Shown: one piece after another, positions 1 through 12,900 of the stretch
How positions within the stretch are numbered: the stretch's first letter is position 1
Layout: every line of letters starts with the position of its first letter
The notes under the pieces: model-generated
The model's database searches: none
Seen by the model: the letters and a program-made list of their open reading frames with translations, nothing else
Told to the model about the DNA's origin: nothing
Made by a program: the position numbers and the translations under genes
Assembly: GCA_004335835.1 (NCBI GenBank)
Contig: RWJK01001857.1
Coordinates: forward strand, 31,652-95,651
DNA: 64,000 bases
Source of the DNA: Scenedesmus sp. ARA3
Taxonomy: Eukaryota > Chlorophyta > Chlorophyceae > Sphaeropleales > Scenedesmaceae
Reading direction: 5' to 3'

Positions 1-328
1 ACTGCATGGCTTGGCGTGCTGCTGCTGCTAGCCTCACAGCTGCGGCTGCAGCATAGACAGTTCTGCACACTTACTGCTGCAGCAAAGCTGCTGTTGCTGC
101 CAGCAGCAGCAGGAGCAGCGGCATGCTGAGGTGGCAGCAGCACCTCCCCGCTTTCTGCTGTTGCAACGCTGCTGCTGCAGCACTGTTCAACAAAGGCAGC
201 AGCAAGCGCAGGGCAGCCCCCAAAGTGCAGGTGCACATAGCTTGCAAGCACATTGCCAATGCTGTACCCTTCGGGCTCTGGCTCAGCTCCTGGCAGCACC
301 TTCAGCAGCTGATACGTGTGCCGCAAGC

Positions 329-364
<36 letters not shown>

Positions 365-2650
365 GCTGTGTGTCCGTGGAGAGTACTACAGGTACTGCTG
401 CTGCCGCTGAACCATCTGCGCTGTTGCTGGCTGCTGCTGCTGCTGCTGCTGCTGATGCCTCCTGAGCCACAACCTCACTGAAGTGGTACAGCTGCCCCCG
501 AGCTGTCACCCCAGCAGGAAACAGAGGGCTGGCATCTAACACCTGAACCTCAACATACCCCATCTTCATGCCTCCCATGCGGATGCTGAAAGGCAGCACA
601 CCAGCAAGCGGCACCAGCTGCTCCTGCTTTTGTTTGAATGTGCTGCTGCTGCTGCTGCTGCTGTCAGTGCTTGCTGCAACTCCAGCGTCTGGCTGCTGCT
701 GCTGCTGCTTTGGGCTGCATGTTGATGCCTTACCGTTTGCAAGGTTGCTGCTGCTGCTGCTGCTAGGCTGCTGCTGCTGCAGCACCCCTTTGCTCAGGTA
801 CATCAGCCCCCCACACTCCGCATACACCACCCCTCCAGCAGCAGCAAATGTGCGCAGCTGCTGCAGCAGCGCTGCGTTGCTGCTCAACTGCTGCAGATGC
901 TGCTCGGGATACCCCCCACCCACATAGATTCCAGAAATGCCAGCTGGCAGTGAAGCATCTTTCAGGGGGCTGAAGTGTACTAGATCAGCACCTGCTGCTT
1001 GCAGCAGCGTCAGGTTGTCATGATAGTAGAAGCAGAAGGCTTCGTCACGCGCTACTGCTATCCTGCACCTGTTGCTGCTGCTGCTGCTGCTGCTGCCGCT
1101 GCCATTGCTGTCAATATGTGCTACGGCTTTCGCGTGTTCAGCAGCACTGCATGTTGGCACTGGTACAGCAACATCATCCGGAGACTCAGATTGCGTAGCT
1201 GCGGGAGTTTCTGCATCAGCTGCTGCTGCTGCTGCTGTCGCAGGGGGTGGCGGGACAGCTGCTGTTGCTGCTAGCTGCAGCAGCAGCTCCAGGTCTGTGT
1301 GCTGCTGCACAAGCCTGCCCAGCCGCTGAACATACTCAGGCACCTGCTGCTGCTGCTGCTTCTTCTTCTTGTCATTTCCCAACTTATCCTGCTGCTGCTG
1401 CTGCTGCTGCTGCTCGTGTGGCATGGTGAGGCCCAGGTGCCGCTCAGGCACAGCCACAGCCGCATCCTGCAGGCAGCAACGCAAAGCAGGGCTGGTTCTT
1501 TCACACAATTGCAGTCTGCGACACACTCATGTGCATCCCACGGAAGCAACACAGCAGCTTATGGTGATGTTGCACGCAACCAGCAGCTCAGTGAGACCAA
1601 TTTCCATGTGCTCTGTATGGCCCTGCAGCTCTCTGCTCAGTGCAAGCCAGCCAAATGTCAAATTGTTTTCTACCGTATCACAAGGCTGCGTTCTAGTGCT
1701 AGGTGTAACGCTGCAGTGAATGGTGAAGCACAATCCCAACAGCTCTGAGCGCAGCAAGTGCAGCAGCCAGCTGCTGTGGCGACCCACTAGTGTACTGCCT
1801 ACCTTGGGTATGCATCCGAGCACCTGTACTGCTGCCAGGCCAACTGCACCACGCGGCTGCTGCTGCTGCTGCTGCTGCTTGTTCTCCTGCGCAGCAGCTG
1901 CTGCTGCTGCTGGTGCTGCTGCTGCTGCCAGCGCCTCCTTCAGCCACACCCCATGTGCAGCACTGCCCACTTTGTTCAGCAGCAGGCCCCTCAGGTTCAA
2001 ATCCTGGTCAAACTCTGCGTAGCCTTTGACCAGCGCTGCTACAGACCGTGCCATGGCCCAGCAGTCAACCACCAGCACCACTGGAGCACCCAGCCACTTG
2101 GCAATCTGCAGCAGCACCAGCAGAAGCATGCACAGAAGAGGAAAATGACATAAGCATTGGCTCATCCGCGCACTTACCAGAACTCAAGACATAACACCTG
2201 GCTCTCAGCACAAGCACCTGCTGCATATTCAGATGTACCACAGCGGCAGCAGCTGCTGCCAGCCACATAGCAGCCTGCCTTCCAGTAACCCTGCTGTTGC
2301 TGCTTGTCAGTTGGCATCATATAAAGCAGTTCAAGCAGCTCTGCTGTTTCCCGCAGGCTGCAGGAAAGCAAGCGGCTACCTGTGCTGTCCTGCTGTCTGC
2401 ATGGAACCAACAGTGCTGTACAAGCAGCTGTTTCCTGCAGGCTGCAGGGAAGCACGCGGCTCATCTGTGCTGTGCTGCCGTCTGCATGGAACCAACAGTG
2501 CTTTACAAGCAGCAAATTCCTGCAGGCTGCAGGGAAGCATGCGGCTACCTGTGCTGTGCTGCCGTCCTCGCTGCTGCCGTCCCTGCTGTCAAACAAGCCC
2601 ATCACTCCCTCCACCACAGCAATGTCAGTATCTGCGGTGTGCCTGCACGC

Positions 2651-2710
<60 letters not shown>

Positions 2711-2760
2711 NNNNNNNNNNNNNNNNNNNNNNNNNNNNNNNNNNNNNNNNNNNNNNNNNN

Positions 2761-2817
<57 letters not shown>

Positions 2818-4204
2818 CTGTCACATGCAGCATTCATGACCACATATGATGCCAGCATCTACAATGCATCATCAAAAAATAAGGTTGCTCCAGGAGCAGT
2901 GGCTCAGCCCATGTGTCACTTACACCAAGCCGTTGTGTTGCTTTGACCAGGCTCATGTCATGTTTGACCAGGCATGGGTTTGCTTGCTCACCTACGGAAG
3001 GTGTCCAGCACCTGCTGATGTGTCTATAACAGTATTTATGCACTCGGCCTAGCCATTTGTCGCGTTAAATGGCTAGGTGCTTTTGTGTTAGTTTGACCAG
3101 GCACATGTCATGTCTGACCCGGCGTAAGTGTGCTTGCACACCTGTGGAAGGTGTCCAGCACCCGCTGACGTGTCAGCATCCAGCCATGTATAAGATAGCG
3201 TGAGAGTACTGGTTTATGTGCAACAATTTGGGGACTACACCACTGGTTGAAGCCTTGAAGCCCAAGAAGGCCGAGTAATTGAACCATAAACCCCGCATCT
3301 CCCTTTCCAGACATGACTATTAGCCAGCCGAACAGGACCAACACGTCCGTGCTACTGTTCGCCGGATTACATACAGTAGTCGATTTGTCTCTTTTGCTGG
3401 CTCACCTGCGGAAGGTGTCCAGCACCTGCTGGCTTCACTTCAAATGGCTAGGTGTTTTTGTGTCGCTTTGACCAGGCACTTGTCATGTTTGACCAGTCAC
3501 ATGTCATGTTTGACCATACCTGTGGAAGGTGTCCAGCACCTGCTGACGTGTCAGCATCCAGCCATCAAGGTTGATGGAGGGCCGGCCAGTAGCTGCAGCG
3601 TGGTGCATAGGGTCTAGGAAGTCAGGCCCAACCTTGAACCCTTGCACAACAAGGCCTTGCTGCCTGCAGGAAAGATGTTGGTGCAGCAGTTTAGAGGATA
3701 GCATGCTAGGATGTGTGCCCCAACAACGCAGCATCTACAGTTTTGCGGCTGTGGTGTGTGTATGCTTGTTATGGGAGCCACTGAGCTGCGGCTGCGGGTG
3801 CACTAGCGTGCCTATGATGCGTTGATAACTTGTGCATGTGCTTTGCACTTGCACGTAGATGCTCCTGATGAGCCTGGTTGTATTGTTGAATGCCAAGGTG
3901 CCAAGCAGGGCTTTCACGTAGCACAGCAGCCACAACAGCAGCAGCAGCTTGTGCCTGGCAGCTGTTGCAAAGTGTGGATTTCGGCAAACTTCTAAAACTG
4001 TGTGATCGATAGGTTGCCAGCCTGCAACCATATCTTTTGCAGACATGCCTTGTTGGTCTTAGCTTGTGAAGTAATGCCTGCAGCAGCAGCAGCAGTACCA
4101 CTGCCATGCTGCAGTGCAGCACACCTGAGCGCCTGCATCACTCCCGTCGCCAGCGACGTCTTCCCCACGCCACTGTGCGTGCCCGCAATCACAATGACCT
4201 TCAT
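1..4204 (-). CDS. CobB/CbiA-type cobyrinic acid a,c-diamide synthase homologue, 3' end at or beyond the window edge
   Basis: Family role: ATP-dependent amidation of the a and c side chains of cobyrinic acid (or a related tetrapyrrole) using glutamine. The ATG at 4204 opens directly onto a P-loop (AGTHSGVGKTS). Exons, with matching phases: 4125-4204, 3520-3663, 2549-2642, 1803-2105, and 1466 down to about 75. They give, in order, FKVGPDFLDPMHH and LDGWMLTRQ, VVEGVMGLFD, APVVLVVDCWAMARS, then a class I glutaminase-like domain with the nucleophile Cys in YAECGGLMYLS, and the C-terminal motifs GYVEVQVLD and GNVLASYVHLHFG. Long poly-Gln, poly-Ala and poly-Ser runs interrupt the last domain and are absent from bacterial relatives. 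The reading frame stays open to base 1, but a GTAAGT donor at 69-74 suggests another exon further left. Family assignment is firm; the substrate in an alga is unknown, since green algae are not known to make cobalamin de novo. Confidence 0.85.
2651..2815. repeat. Long CAG/CTG triplet tract with an assembly gap
   Basis: About 20 perfect AGC units lie on each side of 50 N (2711-2760), so the true length is unknown. On the sense strand of the CobB-like gene this is a CTG tract ending about eight bases before the acceptor of the third exon (2642). Confidence 0.95.
2925..3515 (-). repeat. Three diverged copies of the exon 2 end and its intron in the CobB-like gene
   Basis: The true end of exon 2 (LTRQQVLDTFHR plus donor) lies at 3520-3560. 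Partial copies of the same exon end lie near 2990-3025, 3140-3190 and 3404-3435. Two of them also carry the neighbouring intron element containing TTTGACCAGGC and CATGTCATGTTTGACC. The 3140-3190 copy still reads GWMLTRQRVLDTFHR. Two further short copies of the exon 3 end (GSTAQ region) sit at about 2350-2400 and 2440-2490. Confidence 0.8.
3048..3077. repeat. Perfect 11-bp inverted repeat (hairpin)
   Basis: The arms CCTAGCCATTT (3048-3058) and AAATGGCTAGG (3067-3077) pair perfectly around an 8-base loop. The right arm recurs alone near 3441-3450 without its partner. It lies within an intron of the CobB-like gene; no function can be read from it. Confidence 0.6.
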
Positions 4205-6416
4205 GGCTGCCTGATTGCTGCCTTATAACGCCAATGCAGCACCGTCCTGTGTTTGGTGCGTCCGTCGCAGATGTCGCACTCTATCGCGCAGAATCCGCGG
4301 CATCGACGCATATGATCATTGAATTTGCTGTCATGTACACGTTGCTAGCTGAGCGACATCAATCCTTGACACCGACAAGCAGCTACTGCCAACCAGGTGA
4401 CTGGTCAGTGACATGGCGTGGCATATCTTCCCACGTCGTCCGATTCTTTCATGTATAACCGCGTTAGTATAATCGTTTTGCACTAGCACATACCACCTCA
4501 CAGACAACAGGCAGTCACCATGGCAGGGGAGGTGCAAAAAGTGTTCAATGTTACTTGGATCTGTTGACCAGTGGCAAATTTCATCTGAATCCAATGCACT
4601 ACACCATCTCATGCCAGGCTGCTGGCCACTTCAATGCACCAAAAAACCAGTTTCAGTAAACCTGCCAAGGGCTGCCATCCGCAGACCCCTGCAAGCTCCT
4701 GCACTCAAGTATAACATGTTCCCAGCCAGCCAAAACTAACACAAGGCCACCGCAAACATCTCCTCACATTGCGTTGCTGCCTCTGCTGCGGCCATGCAGG
4801 ATCCCAAAAAGCCATTTGTATGCCAGGCCATGTGCAGGCCTGGAGCTTTTTGGCCCCGCACGGCGTGTATTGCAATGGCTGCTGCAGCGGCATGCCCAGC
4901 TGACACCCCAGACAGGGCCAGTATGCAGATATATGCTGCAGCATCCGCCCACAGCAGCCATGCACACAGAGCATGCAACAGCTGTCCCCTCCTGACCGAC
5001 TGAGCACGCCCATGCGTTGTGCGTTCAAAGCCGTTCGCCACCCGACACCGACACCAAGCAAGCAACATGCACACCTGCAAAAGCAGTGCACCGGTTTCAG
5101 CTGGCAAGGCCAGCACACCAGACACTGCTATGTACACTACATCTGCCTGGCCAATGTAAATGCGCCACATATGTACAGCAGCCAAACTCAACTCAACTGG
5201 AGATTGAGCTGAGTTGAGAGCCGCAGGCCGCACTAAAAAGGCACAGGCACACCCAGCCATGTACACCGTGACCCAGTGCAGCAAGCAGCAGCAGCGCACT
5301 GCACAGCTGCTGCTGGTGACACCGTCCAGTAGCATACACGCACTAAATTGCCGCATTGTTGATCCGGTCCAGGGGCCATAGAGCGTGCAGCATTGCAGCT
5401 CTGTAATGGTTTTTATATGACACCCACCCCACCCCACCTACACCCTAGCCCCCCAAGCAGCACTACTGCATCACCTGTGTGCCCGACCTACATGGCATAG
5501 TATACTGACGTGCCATGCATGTGCATGCGGTGCATTATCAGTGCAGTAAGCCAGGCATTCACCGGAACTGCAGAACAGGGCACACACGTATGCAGGTGGC
5601 TTGCACTGCATCCAGATGCAGTGAGATATGCAGCCATGCGACATGACAGGCTGGCACGTTGCCTTTGCTTGCACCACACAGGTAGTGCTGCTGCACCTTC
5701 CGGGAAGAAGGTGCACAAGCCGCACAGCCGCAGGCATGCGACAACAGACTAACAGCATATATAGAAGTTCATGCGGCTCCTCAGAGAGCTGCGGCTGCTG
5801 TCCCGGCACAGCAGTGCACACATCCAGAACCCCACAGCCCCGCCTGCTCCCCAACCCTGGCACCAACAGAGTCCCCTGCACTGCGCCATTGCTGCACTAG
5901 GGCCAGCAATGTCCAGTGCTGTTCATGGTGCGCATCCCCAACCCCCACCCGTGAAACAGCAGATGATCCTGAGCGCTGCTCTCGGCACAGAAGCACAAAT
6001 GGGCCCAAACACCAGTGGCCCAGCAGACAAGTGCTGCTGAATCACTCCGCATTGCATACAGCCGCCTTGCTCCATCGCAGAAACTCGCCACACAACACAA
6101 AGACGCCACTTCCGGCTTTTGGCACATCATCCAAGCCAATCAGCCGCATTGCTTTGGGGCAACAGCCTGAACACACGCCTGCGGCACACTGCACAAGACT
6201 GCACACATAATGTCACAGCCGTTGCTGCCAAGCTGCGTTTAAACCGACCTGGCAGCAGCTTCAGCTTGCGGCACTCCATTAGAACCAGCCAGGCAGTCGC
6301 CAAGCTGCCGCCAGCTGCGCCAATTCTCAGATCAAGCAAACCGCAAGGCAAGCTGCTGTTGCTGCTGCTGTTGCTGCTGCTTCTGCTGCTGCTGCTGCCG
6401 CTGCTGCTGCTGCTGC
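4205..6416. other. Intergenic: upstream of the CobB-like gene and 3' flank of mannanase 1
   Basis: No supported gene. A 233-codon open frame on the minus strand (4736-5437) starts only at GTG, has no recognisable domain and overlaps equally open frames. A 9-bp inverted repeat (CTCAACTCA at 5187-5195, TGAGTTGAG at 5210-5218) and a TATA-like stretch near 5756 are the only structures noted. CTG triplets at 6357-6418 run up to the stop codon of the mannanase. Confidence 0.6.
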
Positions 6417-9400
6417 TTACGCAGACCTGCGCAGCTTCTTGGCGGACGGCGTGGTGCAGCCCTCAGGGAAGGCACCAGTGCCGGGCTTGCAGCAGGCCGC
6501 CTTGGTGGGGAACACCAGCGCCTTGCCAGCCTTCAGGTCATCAGCCAGCTTGCTGCCAATGTCATCGGCCTTAGCGGGCGCCTTGGCAAAGTAGGCGGTG
6601 GCTGCTGCCGGCACGTTGGCGCAGTTGCGCTCGCCGGAGGCCTGGTCCAGCGTGCCGAACCACGCGCCCAGGTTGCACTCAGGCCTAGGGGGCACGCTGT
6701 TCATCTTACGCTTCATGAACTCGGAGTGGTCCTGGATGACAGCCATGGTGGAGTCGGAGTCGTCCACGCCGTACGGCCCGCGCGCATCCTGGCCGTCAAA
6801 CACGGGGATAGCCAGCTTCCAGAACAGCGAGCCGGCGATCGGCTGCTTGCCGTCGATGGCCTTCTCAACGGATGCATAGGTGGACTGGTAGATGGGGTCG
6901 CGCAGCTGCTGGATCATCCACTCGGTCTGCTGGTCGGCGTTGAGCTTCTTGCCGAACTCCTCAAACATGATGGGCTTGGAGCCGGAGGAGAGGTTGGCGC
7001 CGGCAGTCATGTGCGACTGCACCCACTTGTCCAGGAAGGCGGGGATCTTGTCCTGCAGGGGCAGAAAGAAAAGGAGTTGGCGGCAGCGTGTAAGCTTCGA
7101 TCCAAAGGTTCTGGACAGTTGCGGAAGGTTGTGTGGCTGGCGCATAAGTTCCTGCAAGCTGTGCACAACGACACAGACCACGGCATGCACTGCTGACCTG
7201 TCACACTGCCTGCATCTGCGGACCCCAAGGCTGCCCTGCTAGCTTTGCTGCCGACATGCAGCACCGAGCATCTGCGCGCACCTGGGGGAGCATCCAGTTG
7301 TCAGGCCACGCGTGCACGGTCGCAAAGTCGATGTTGGGCAGGTTGGTGTTCATCACAAAGTCCTGGCCCAGCTCGCGCGCCCACGCCTGCGGATTGTACT
7401 GCATCAGCTGCGGCGTGCTGTCGCCGTAGAAGCCCTCCGAGCCAATGGTGATGAGGTGGTTGGGGTCCAGGCTGCGCACGTGCGTGGACATCTCAGCCAG
7501 CCAGTTCTGGAAGCGCTTGTTGCAGTCCTTGTTGGACGCCAGCCACGACTCGCAGCGAGGCTCGTTGATGAGGTTCCACGCGATGATGGTGGGGTCGTCG
7601 CGGTACACGCGCCTGCAGGAAACACGAAGACAGATGAAGGCCTGAGGTCAAACCAAAGCAGCATGCACAGGGTTCTCAAGATGCTGCTGCTGTACAAAAG
7701 GACAATGTGCTGCAACTGCCAGCAACCGGCTACAAGTGCTCCCCTACAAGGCATGCCAGCAGCCCTGCCTGCAGGACTGCTGCTCTGCCAAGCTCTGCTC
7801 ACCCGTTGATGCTGTTGTTCCTGTTGACGAGGAATGCCACGTGGTTCTTGTAGAACTTCTTCGCGTCGGGGTCCGAGAAGAACAGCGCGTGGCGCTCCGT
7901 CTCGTAGCGCTTCAGCTCCTCGCCAGCGGGGCCGGTGCCGTAGATGGCAGCGGTGGGGTCGCCCACCAGGTCCTTGAAGGGAGAGGCCAGCGTGCGGTTG
8001 GGGGCAGTGGAGGACCTGTAGAAGTGAAACAAACAGCACACGATGGTGATGCAGGGGAGTGATGCAGGATGATGAGCAGACGGCGTAGCTGGCCTGCGCT
8101 AGGGCAGCCATGTCTGTGCACGCGGGGGTTGAACATAGGACCTTTGCAGGAACCCTCCAGCTGCTGTAAGAGCATCACTGCTGCCATCAGTTGCTCGCCC
8201 TGCACCGCCTGCCTCACGTACCGCTAGCAGCAACACCCAGCAGCCGCACCGCCACTCACCAGTCCACGTACTGGTCCACGCCGTTGTAGTACTTCCAGTT
8301 GTCGATGAACGACAGGATCACCTGCAGGCCGTACTTGCGTGCCGTCTCCAGCACAAAGTCCAGCGACTTGAGGCCACGCTCGTCGTACTTGCCGGGAGCC
8401 ACCTGCAGGACACACCATTGCAGGAAACAACAAGCGCAGCAGGGAAGGGGTCAGGGCTATGTTGCAGCTGCTTGCGAGGCTGCTGCAGCATGTCAGTGAT
8501 GCACAAGAATGAAGCGGTTGCGTATGTTGCATATGTTGCTGCTGTTAGATATGTTGCGCTGTGCTGGTGCTGCTGCAGCTGGCTCAGCAACCACTGCGAA
8601 GCAGTATGCTTGCACGCATAGGCGTTTACAGGCAGAAACACGCCGGACCAGACTTAAAGGTGTGGCAACATGTGAGCTGCTGCGCTGCTGCCTCTCCTGC
8701 AAGCGCACCTGGAAGGGGTACAGTGCTGTGGTGGTGTGTGCCCACATGCGGACTGTGTTGATGCCGCGTGCTGCAGCCGACCGCAGAGTGTCGTCAACAA
8801 TCTGTGCTCCAGACCGGTCACCTGCACAATAAAATGTTGACAACGTCAGGAGCAAGCACCAAAAACACATCAGGGATCCTTAACAGCAACCCAAACCATT
8901 GTCCCAACAACTGCCTGCGGCAACAGCTGGGGTCGTACCAACAACTGGAAGCCACAGATGCAACTGACGTAACAGGCTGCTGGCAGCTGCATAATGTGTG
9001 TTTCTAAATCAAAGGCTTGTATAGTTCGCTGGCGAGCAACAATGGCAGTCCGGTGCACCCATTGCTGCTTGGCGCTCGTGTATCAGCTGCTTGCCGCGGC
9101 AGCCACGCGGTTGTTGCTACTGCTGCACTCCTCAACCACTGCAGCAAAGGCTCCTAGCATGCTGCTGTTGCTTGCAGGAATCCCACCAGACATGCAGCAA
9201 ATCACCATCAAAGACAGTGAAACAGAAACTGCACAAGAATGCTGCTGCAGCTAGTCCATGCACTGTTTGGCGCTGCACAGCGTTGTACGCACCGACTGTC
9301 TCTGCACGACGGGATACCATTGCTGCTTCTACCAGCTCATATGCGTTGAAGCCAGCCGTGTAGTAAGGCCTGCAGAAGCGCTCAAACTGTGGGAGCAGGG

Positions 9401-9979
9401 AGACAGACGACAGTGCAGAGCAGGTCAGAAAAGCAGCAGCCTGAGCTAAGCTGAGGGGCAACTGTTTGGCAGTGACCATCAGCGACTGCTGCGATGAATG
9501 CGTGAGCGCCGTAGAATGTCTTGTCACAAAAGGCATCAACCATATATGATTTATGCGTGCGAGCAAACCCAGTGCAAGAATGGACTGGCAAGGAGCGCGG
9601 GCTGCGCAACGATTCAGGGACACTGAAGCACCCAAGCAGCCCTCTGAAGCGCCTGAAAGCTCACCGATTTGTCCGTGACTTTCAAGAATGACTCTTTCTG
9701 CTCCTCCTTGGTCACCTCCTCATCGGCAATGGGGACAAAGTCCTTTGACAGCTCCGGTCCAGTGATAGCTGCCTCCAGCGTCTCGTACTTCTTCCCGCTT
9801 TTGCCAGTCACTTTCATGACGACGATAGGCACAGCGATTGGGATGGCTAGCAGCAAACCAATGGCCAGCACAGCAAAGAAGCGTGGTATGTGCGGACTGG
9901 GTGGCTTCTGCTGCTTCTGCGGAGCCTTAAGTGCTGCTTTCTGTGGCCCTCCTTCCATGTCTGCTGCAGGGGCGCTCAT
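6417..9979 (-). CDS. Membrane-anchored GH5 endo-beta-1,4-mannanase (paralogue 1)
   Basis: Predicted to cleave beta-1,4-mannan backbones at the cell surface or in the secretory path. Seven exons sum exactly to 614 residues: 9665-9979, 9293-9386, 8709-8821, 8260-8402, 7803-8015, 7282-7612, 6417-7052. An N-terminal cytosolic stretch with an Ala/Lys/Pro/Gln-rich segment is followed by one hydrophobic helix (about residues 33-56), giving a type II membrane protein. The GH5 fold follows: INTVRMWAH, FIDNWKYYNG, the acid/base Glu in WNLINEPRCES, GSEGFYG, VHAWPDNW and the nucleophile Glu in FEEFGKK. The arrangement matches plant-type mannanases (GH5 subfamily 7). A C-terminal extension of about 100 residues ends with paired cysteines (ACCKPGTGAFPEGC) and is shared with the next gene. 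Its introns are short, have ordinary pyrimidine tracts and carry no junction copies, unlike its paralogue. Confidence 0.9.
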
Positions 9980-12900
9980 TGTGCGAGGCCAAGACTATGC
10001 AAGTCTTGCTGCTCAACGCCCGGTGTGGCGCCTGGCAAGTGCGCCAACGACACCGGCGCTTTAAACTTCAACTATGTAAATATGTTTGAAGTTTTGTTCA
10101 GCCTAGAACCAGCAGACGTAGCAAACACCGGCAAGTGCAGGGCGTCGTGCGGGCAACTGCAGGTGAGAGGCACCTTAGGTGTTTCAGCTGTGTGATAAAA
10201 GAAAGTATAACGTGTTGAGTCCAACTCAGCGAGCGTGGAGTGAAGGAGAAGGCCTCCTGAGCACCTTATGCGCAAAACCTGTTAACAGCTCAGACTGCGT
10301 GTCACTTCTCAGGCTAGCTGCGCTTGTTGGACGATTGGTATCTATGAAAGAATTTCAATTATCATTGTTGTTTGTTTCGTGCTCCCGTGGCCCCGATGCA
10401 ATCCAGCTGGCGCACCAACTGTTCAGGGCAAGGCTGCACCTGCGCACTGATGTTGAGTGAGCTGTTAAAGTGGACGTCAGTCGTTTATTCTTCTTACATT
10501 CAAAAGGTTCGATCCTGAGCATGTTCAACGACAGCAGGTACCTACCCGACGCTGGCAACCGTGGCCTGGGACTAGCACCTGCCAGCACCCACCAGACCCA
10601 ACTGTATTTTCCGGTGGACAGTCTCGCGCAGCACTGTATGTCGTACTTTGTCAGGTAGTCCACACATATATAAATCAGTGGCAAGGCATTGGAAGTGTAC
10701 AGCATTGTTAATCCAAGGACAATTGCGCATGGCAGCTGGCATGCAAAGCAGTGCTGCGAATCGCCAGCTGTGGGTTGAGAGGAACCTAAGGCCAGAGGAT
10801 GAATTTCAGAACTATTGTTACAAATCTCGCAACCCAGCCAACAACATGCTGTGACGCTGTTTGCAAAGAAGCGGTGCTGTCAGGACTGAGCTGTATAGCA
10901 CTGGCTGTCAGCACATTTGCGGACTCCTGCAAGCCCAGCCCAGGGTTTGAGTGCAAGACAGCGGACACAACATAAGCAAGACACTGGGAGACTCCCTACA
11001 CTATCAAATGCATGCTACAGGCTTCCGCAGTGCAGGCAGATGCCAGTGTTTGCTGAACTCCACATGCTCAGGCCCGGACAGAGAGCTTCAAAGAAACTTT
11101 CCTGACGCTGGCTGATGTGATGGCTCGCTTTTCCATGCTTTGACGCTTTGTTGTACTGCCAGCTGACAGCTCTGAATGCGACATCACTCGAGAGTGCCCT
11201 GTTGTGTCAAGCATATGCACCATGATATGCACTGCACAATAGGCAGCATACCGTTTGCAGTGCTGCACCGGGCCAAGAACAGCACATCGTGAGACCATGC
11301 TTCACATTGATTGCGTATTCCGCCGGTGTGGGAGTACCTGCAGCCATTTAGACCCAACTACTACTCTATCCAAGAGATGCATCCTGCCCTGTCGCTGCTA
11401 TTCTGGCAAGGCAGCTGTGTTATATATAAAGGTCGCAGCGTAATACTGCGGTGCCGTTGCATGCCGGCATGCACAGACATCTGTGCAAAAGGATGTGCAG
11501 GTTACAGTTGAATCCGCGTCGTCATTGCCAAGATGTGGGTTTGTTACCGTAACGTGATGGCATCACAACCAGCAAGCAGCCGCTGCTGCCAACATGCCGC
11601 TGCTGCCGCCATAGCAACGTGCGCTGTGCAGGCACCAACTATACACCGTAGCACAGAGCTGCTACAGCACTGCCGGCACCTTGCCAGCCAACTGCACTGA
11701 ATGCTGTCACGGCTCCGACAGCTCGATGCACGCTGCTGCCTGGCAACAGCAATCGACCAGTTTTACTGTATATGCGGCAGCATCATGTGGCACCATGCGT
11801 GGCGTGCAAATGATTTAGTTCTGTTGGCAACTGTTATACTTGCAACTGTTCAGTGACAATGCAGCAGCACAGGCTGCTGGCCATTGCAACTGCAGCACAT
11901 GGAAGCTGCTGCTGCACCGCAGCGCCCAGCACATATGGTGCCCAGCCCTCTGTGCATGCCACAAGACGCTTCATGATCAGAGCACTTGCGTACCAGCAAA
12001 CACTTCAATACCAAAGCATATGTGTACCACGGAATGCTTCCAAACCACAGCGTCTGTGCACCGCATCTCATGTACAAGCCTTGCCACTGGGTGAAGGCAC
12101 AACCAACAACACAAGGCTATGGCATAAACCAGTAACAGCGGTCTGTACATGTCATCAACACTGCCATCGTCCACCACGAGCAGACATACCATATGCAGCG
12201 AGTAGTGTAGGCTGCAGCAGCCATGTGCACAACATGGCGTGCCACTATTACACACAGCTGCTGCTGCGGCAGCAGCACATGCCACTGCAGCTCTTAACAG
12301 ATGGCACAACATGTGTTTGCCAGGCGTTTATGTTATGTGTCGTGACACAGAAGCTGAGCTTCTGCCAGCGACACGCAGCCTGGCCTGTTGCCGTTGCTAT
12401 CAGTTCACAAGCTCATGTGCCTTTCCAGACAATGAGCTTGACTGCACAAGATTGAAAACCAGCAACTAGGGCTCTGCAGCGACACCAAAACATGCACACC
12501 TGCTGCCTCAAACACTCCCCTGCGCTGCCGCGCAGTCAGTATGGAGTGTTGCCAGTGCCCACCAAAACATGTGACACACAAAGCCCTAGGCATGCCACTA
12601 AGCACTGCTGCTGAAACCCTGAAACCTCATCACCATGCACACAGCCCTGAAACTGAAAGCTGACCCTGTAACAACTCCACCTGTGCACAATATGAATGGG
12701 TCGAGGCTCATGTCAAAGATCACATCCAACTGCTGCAGTGCGGCTAATCTCTGTGCATGCCGAGCCAAACATTCCGCCTGACAATGCATATACAGCCACC
12801 GCTGCGCCTGTAACACAATAGCAGGACACTTGGACGCCTGCAATGCCGAACCCCACGCAACCCAAATGTGCACGCCAATCCAACTGCAACTGTACCCGAC

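Noticed and set aside
335..362. Poly-Leu, poly-Cys and poly-Ala open frames across CTG tracts as genes
   Set aside because: They are the alternative frames of triplet repeats; none has a start, splice context or motif of its own.
4736..5437. 233-codon open frame on the minus strand
   Set aside because: Starts only at GTG, has overlapping open frames, mixed hydrophobic and Cys-rich composition and no recognisable motif; likely chance in stop-poor DNA.
11853..12455. 201-codon open frame on the plus strand between the mannanases
   Set aside because: No domain, no similar exon copies around it, and composition like its surroundings.
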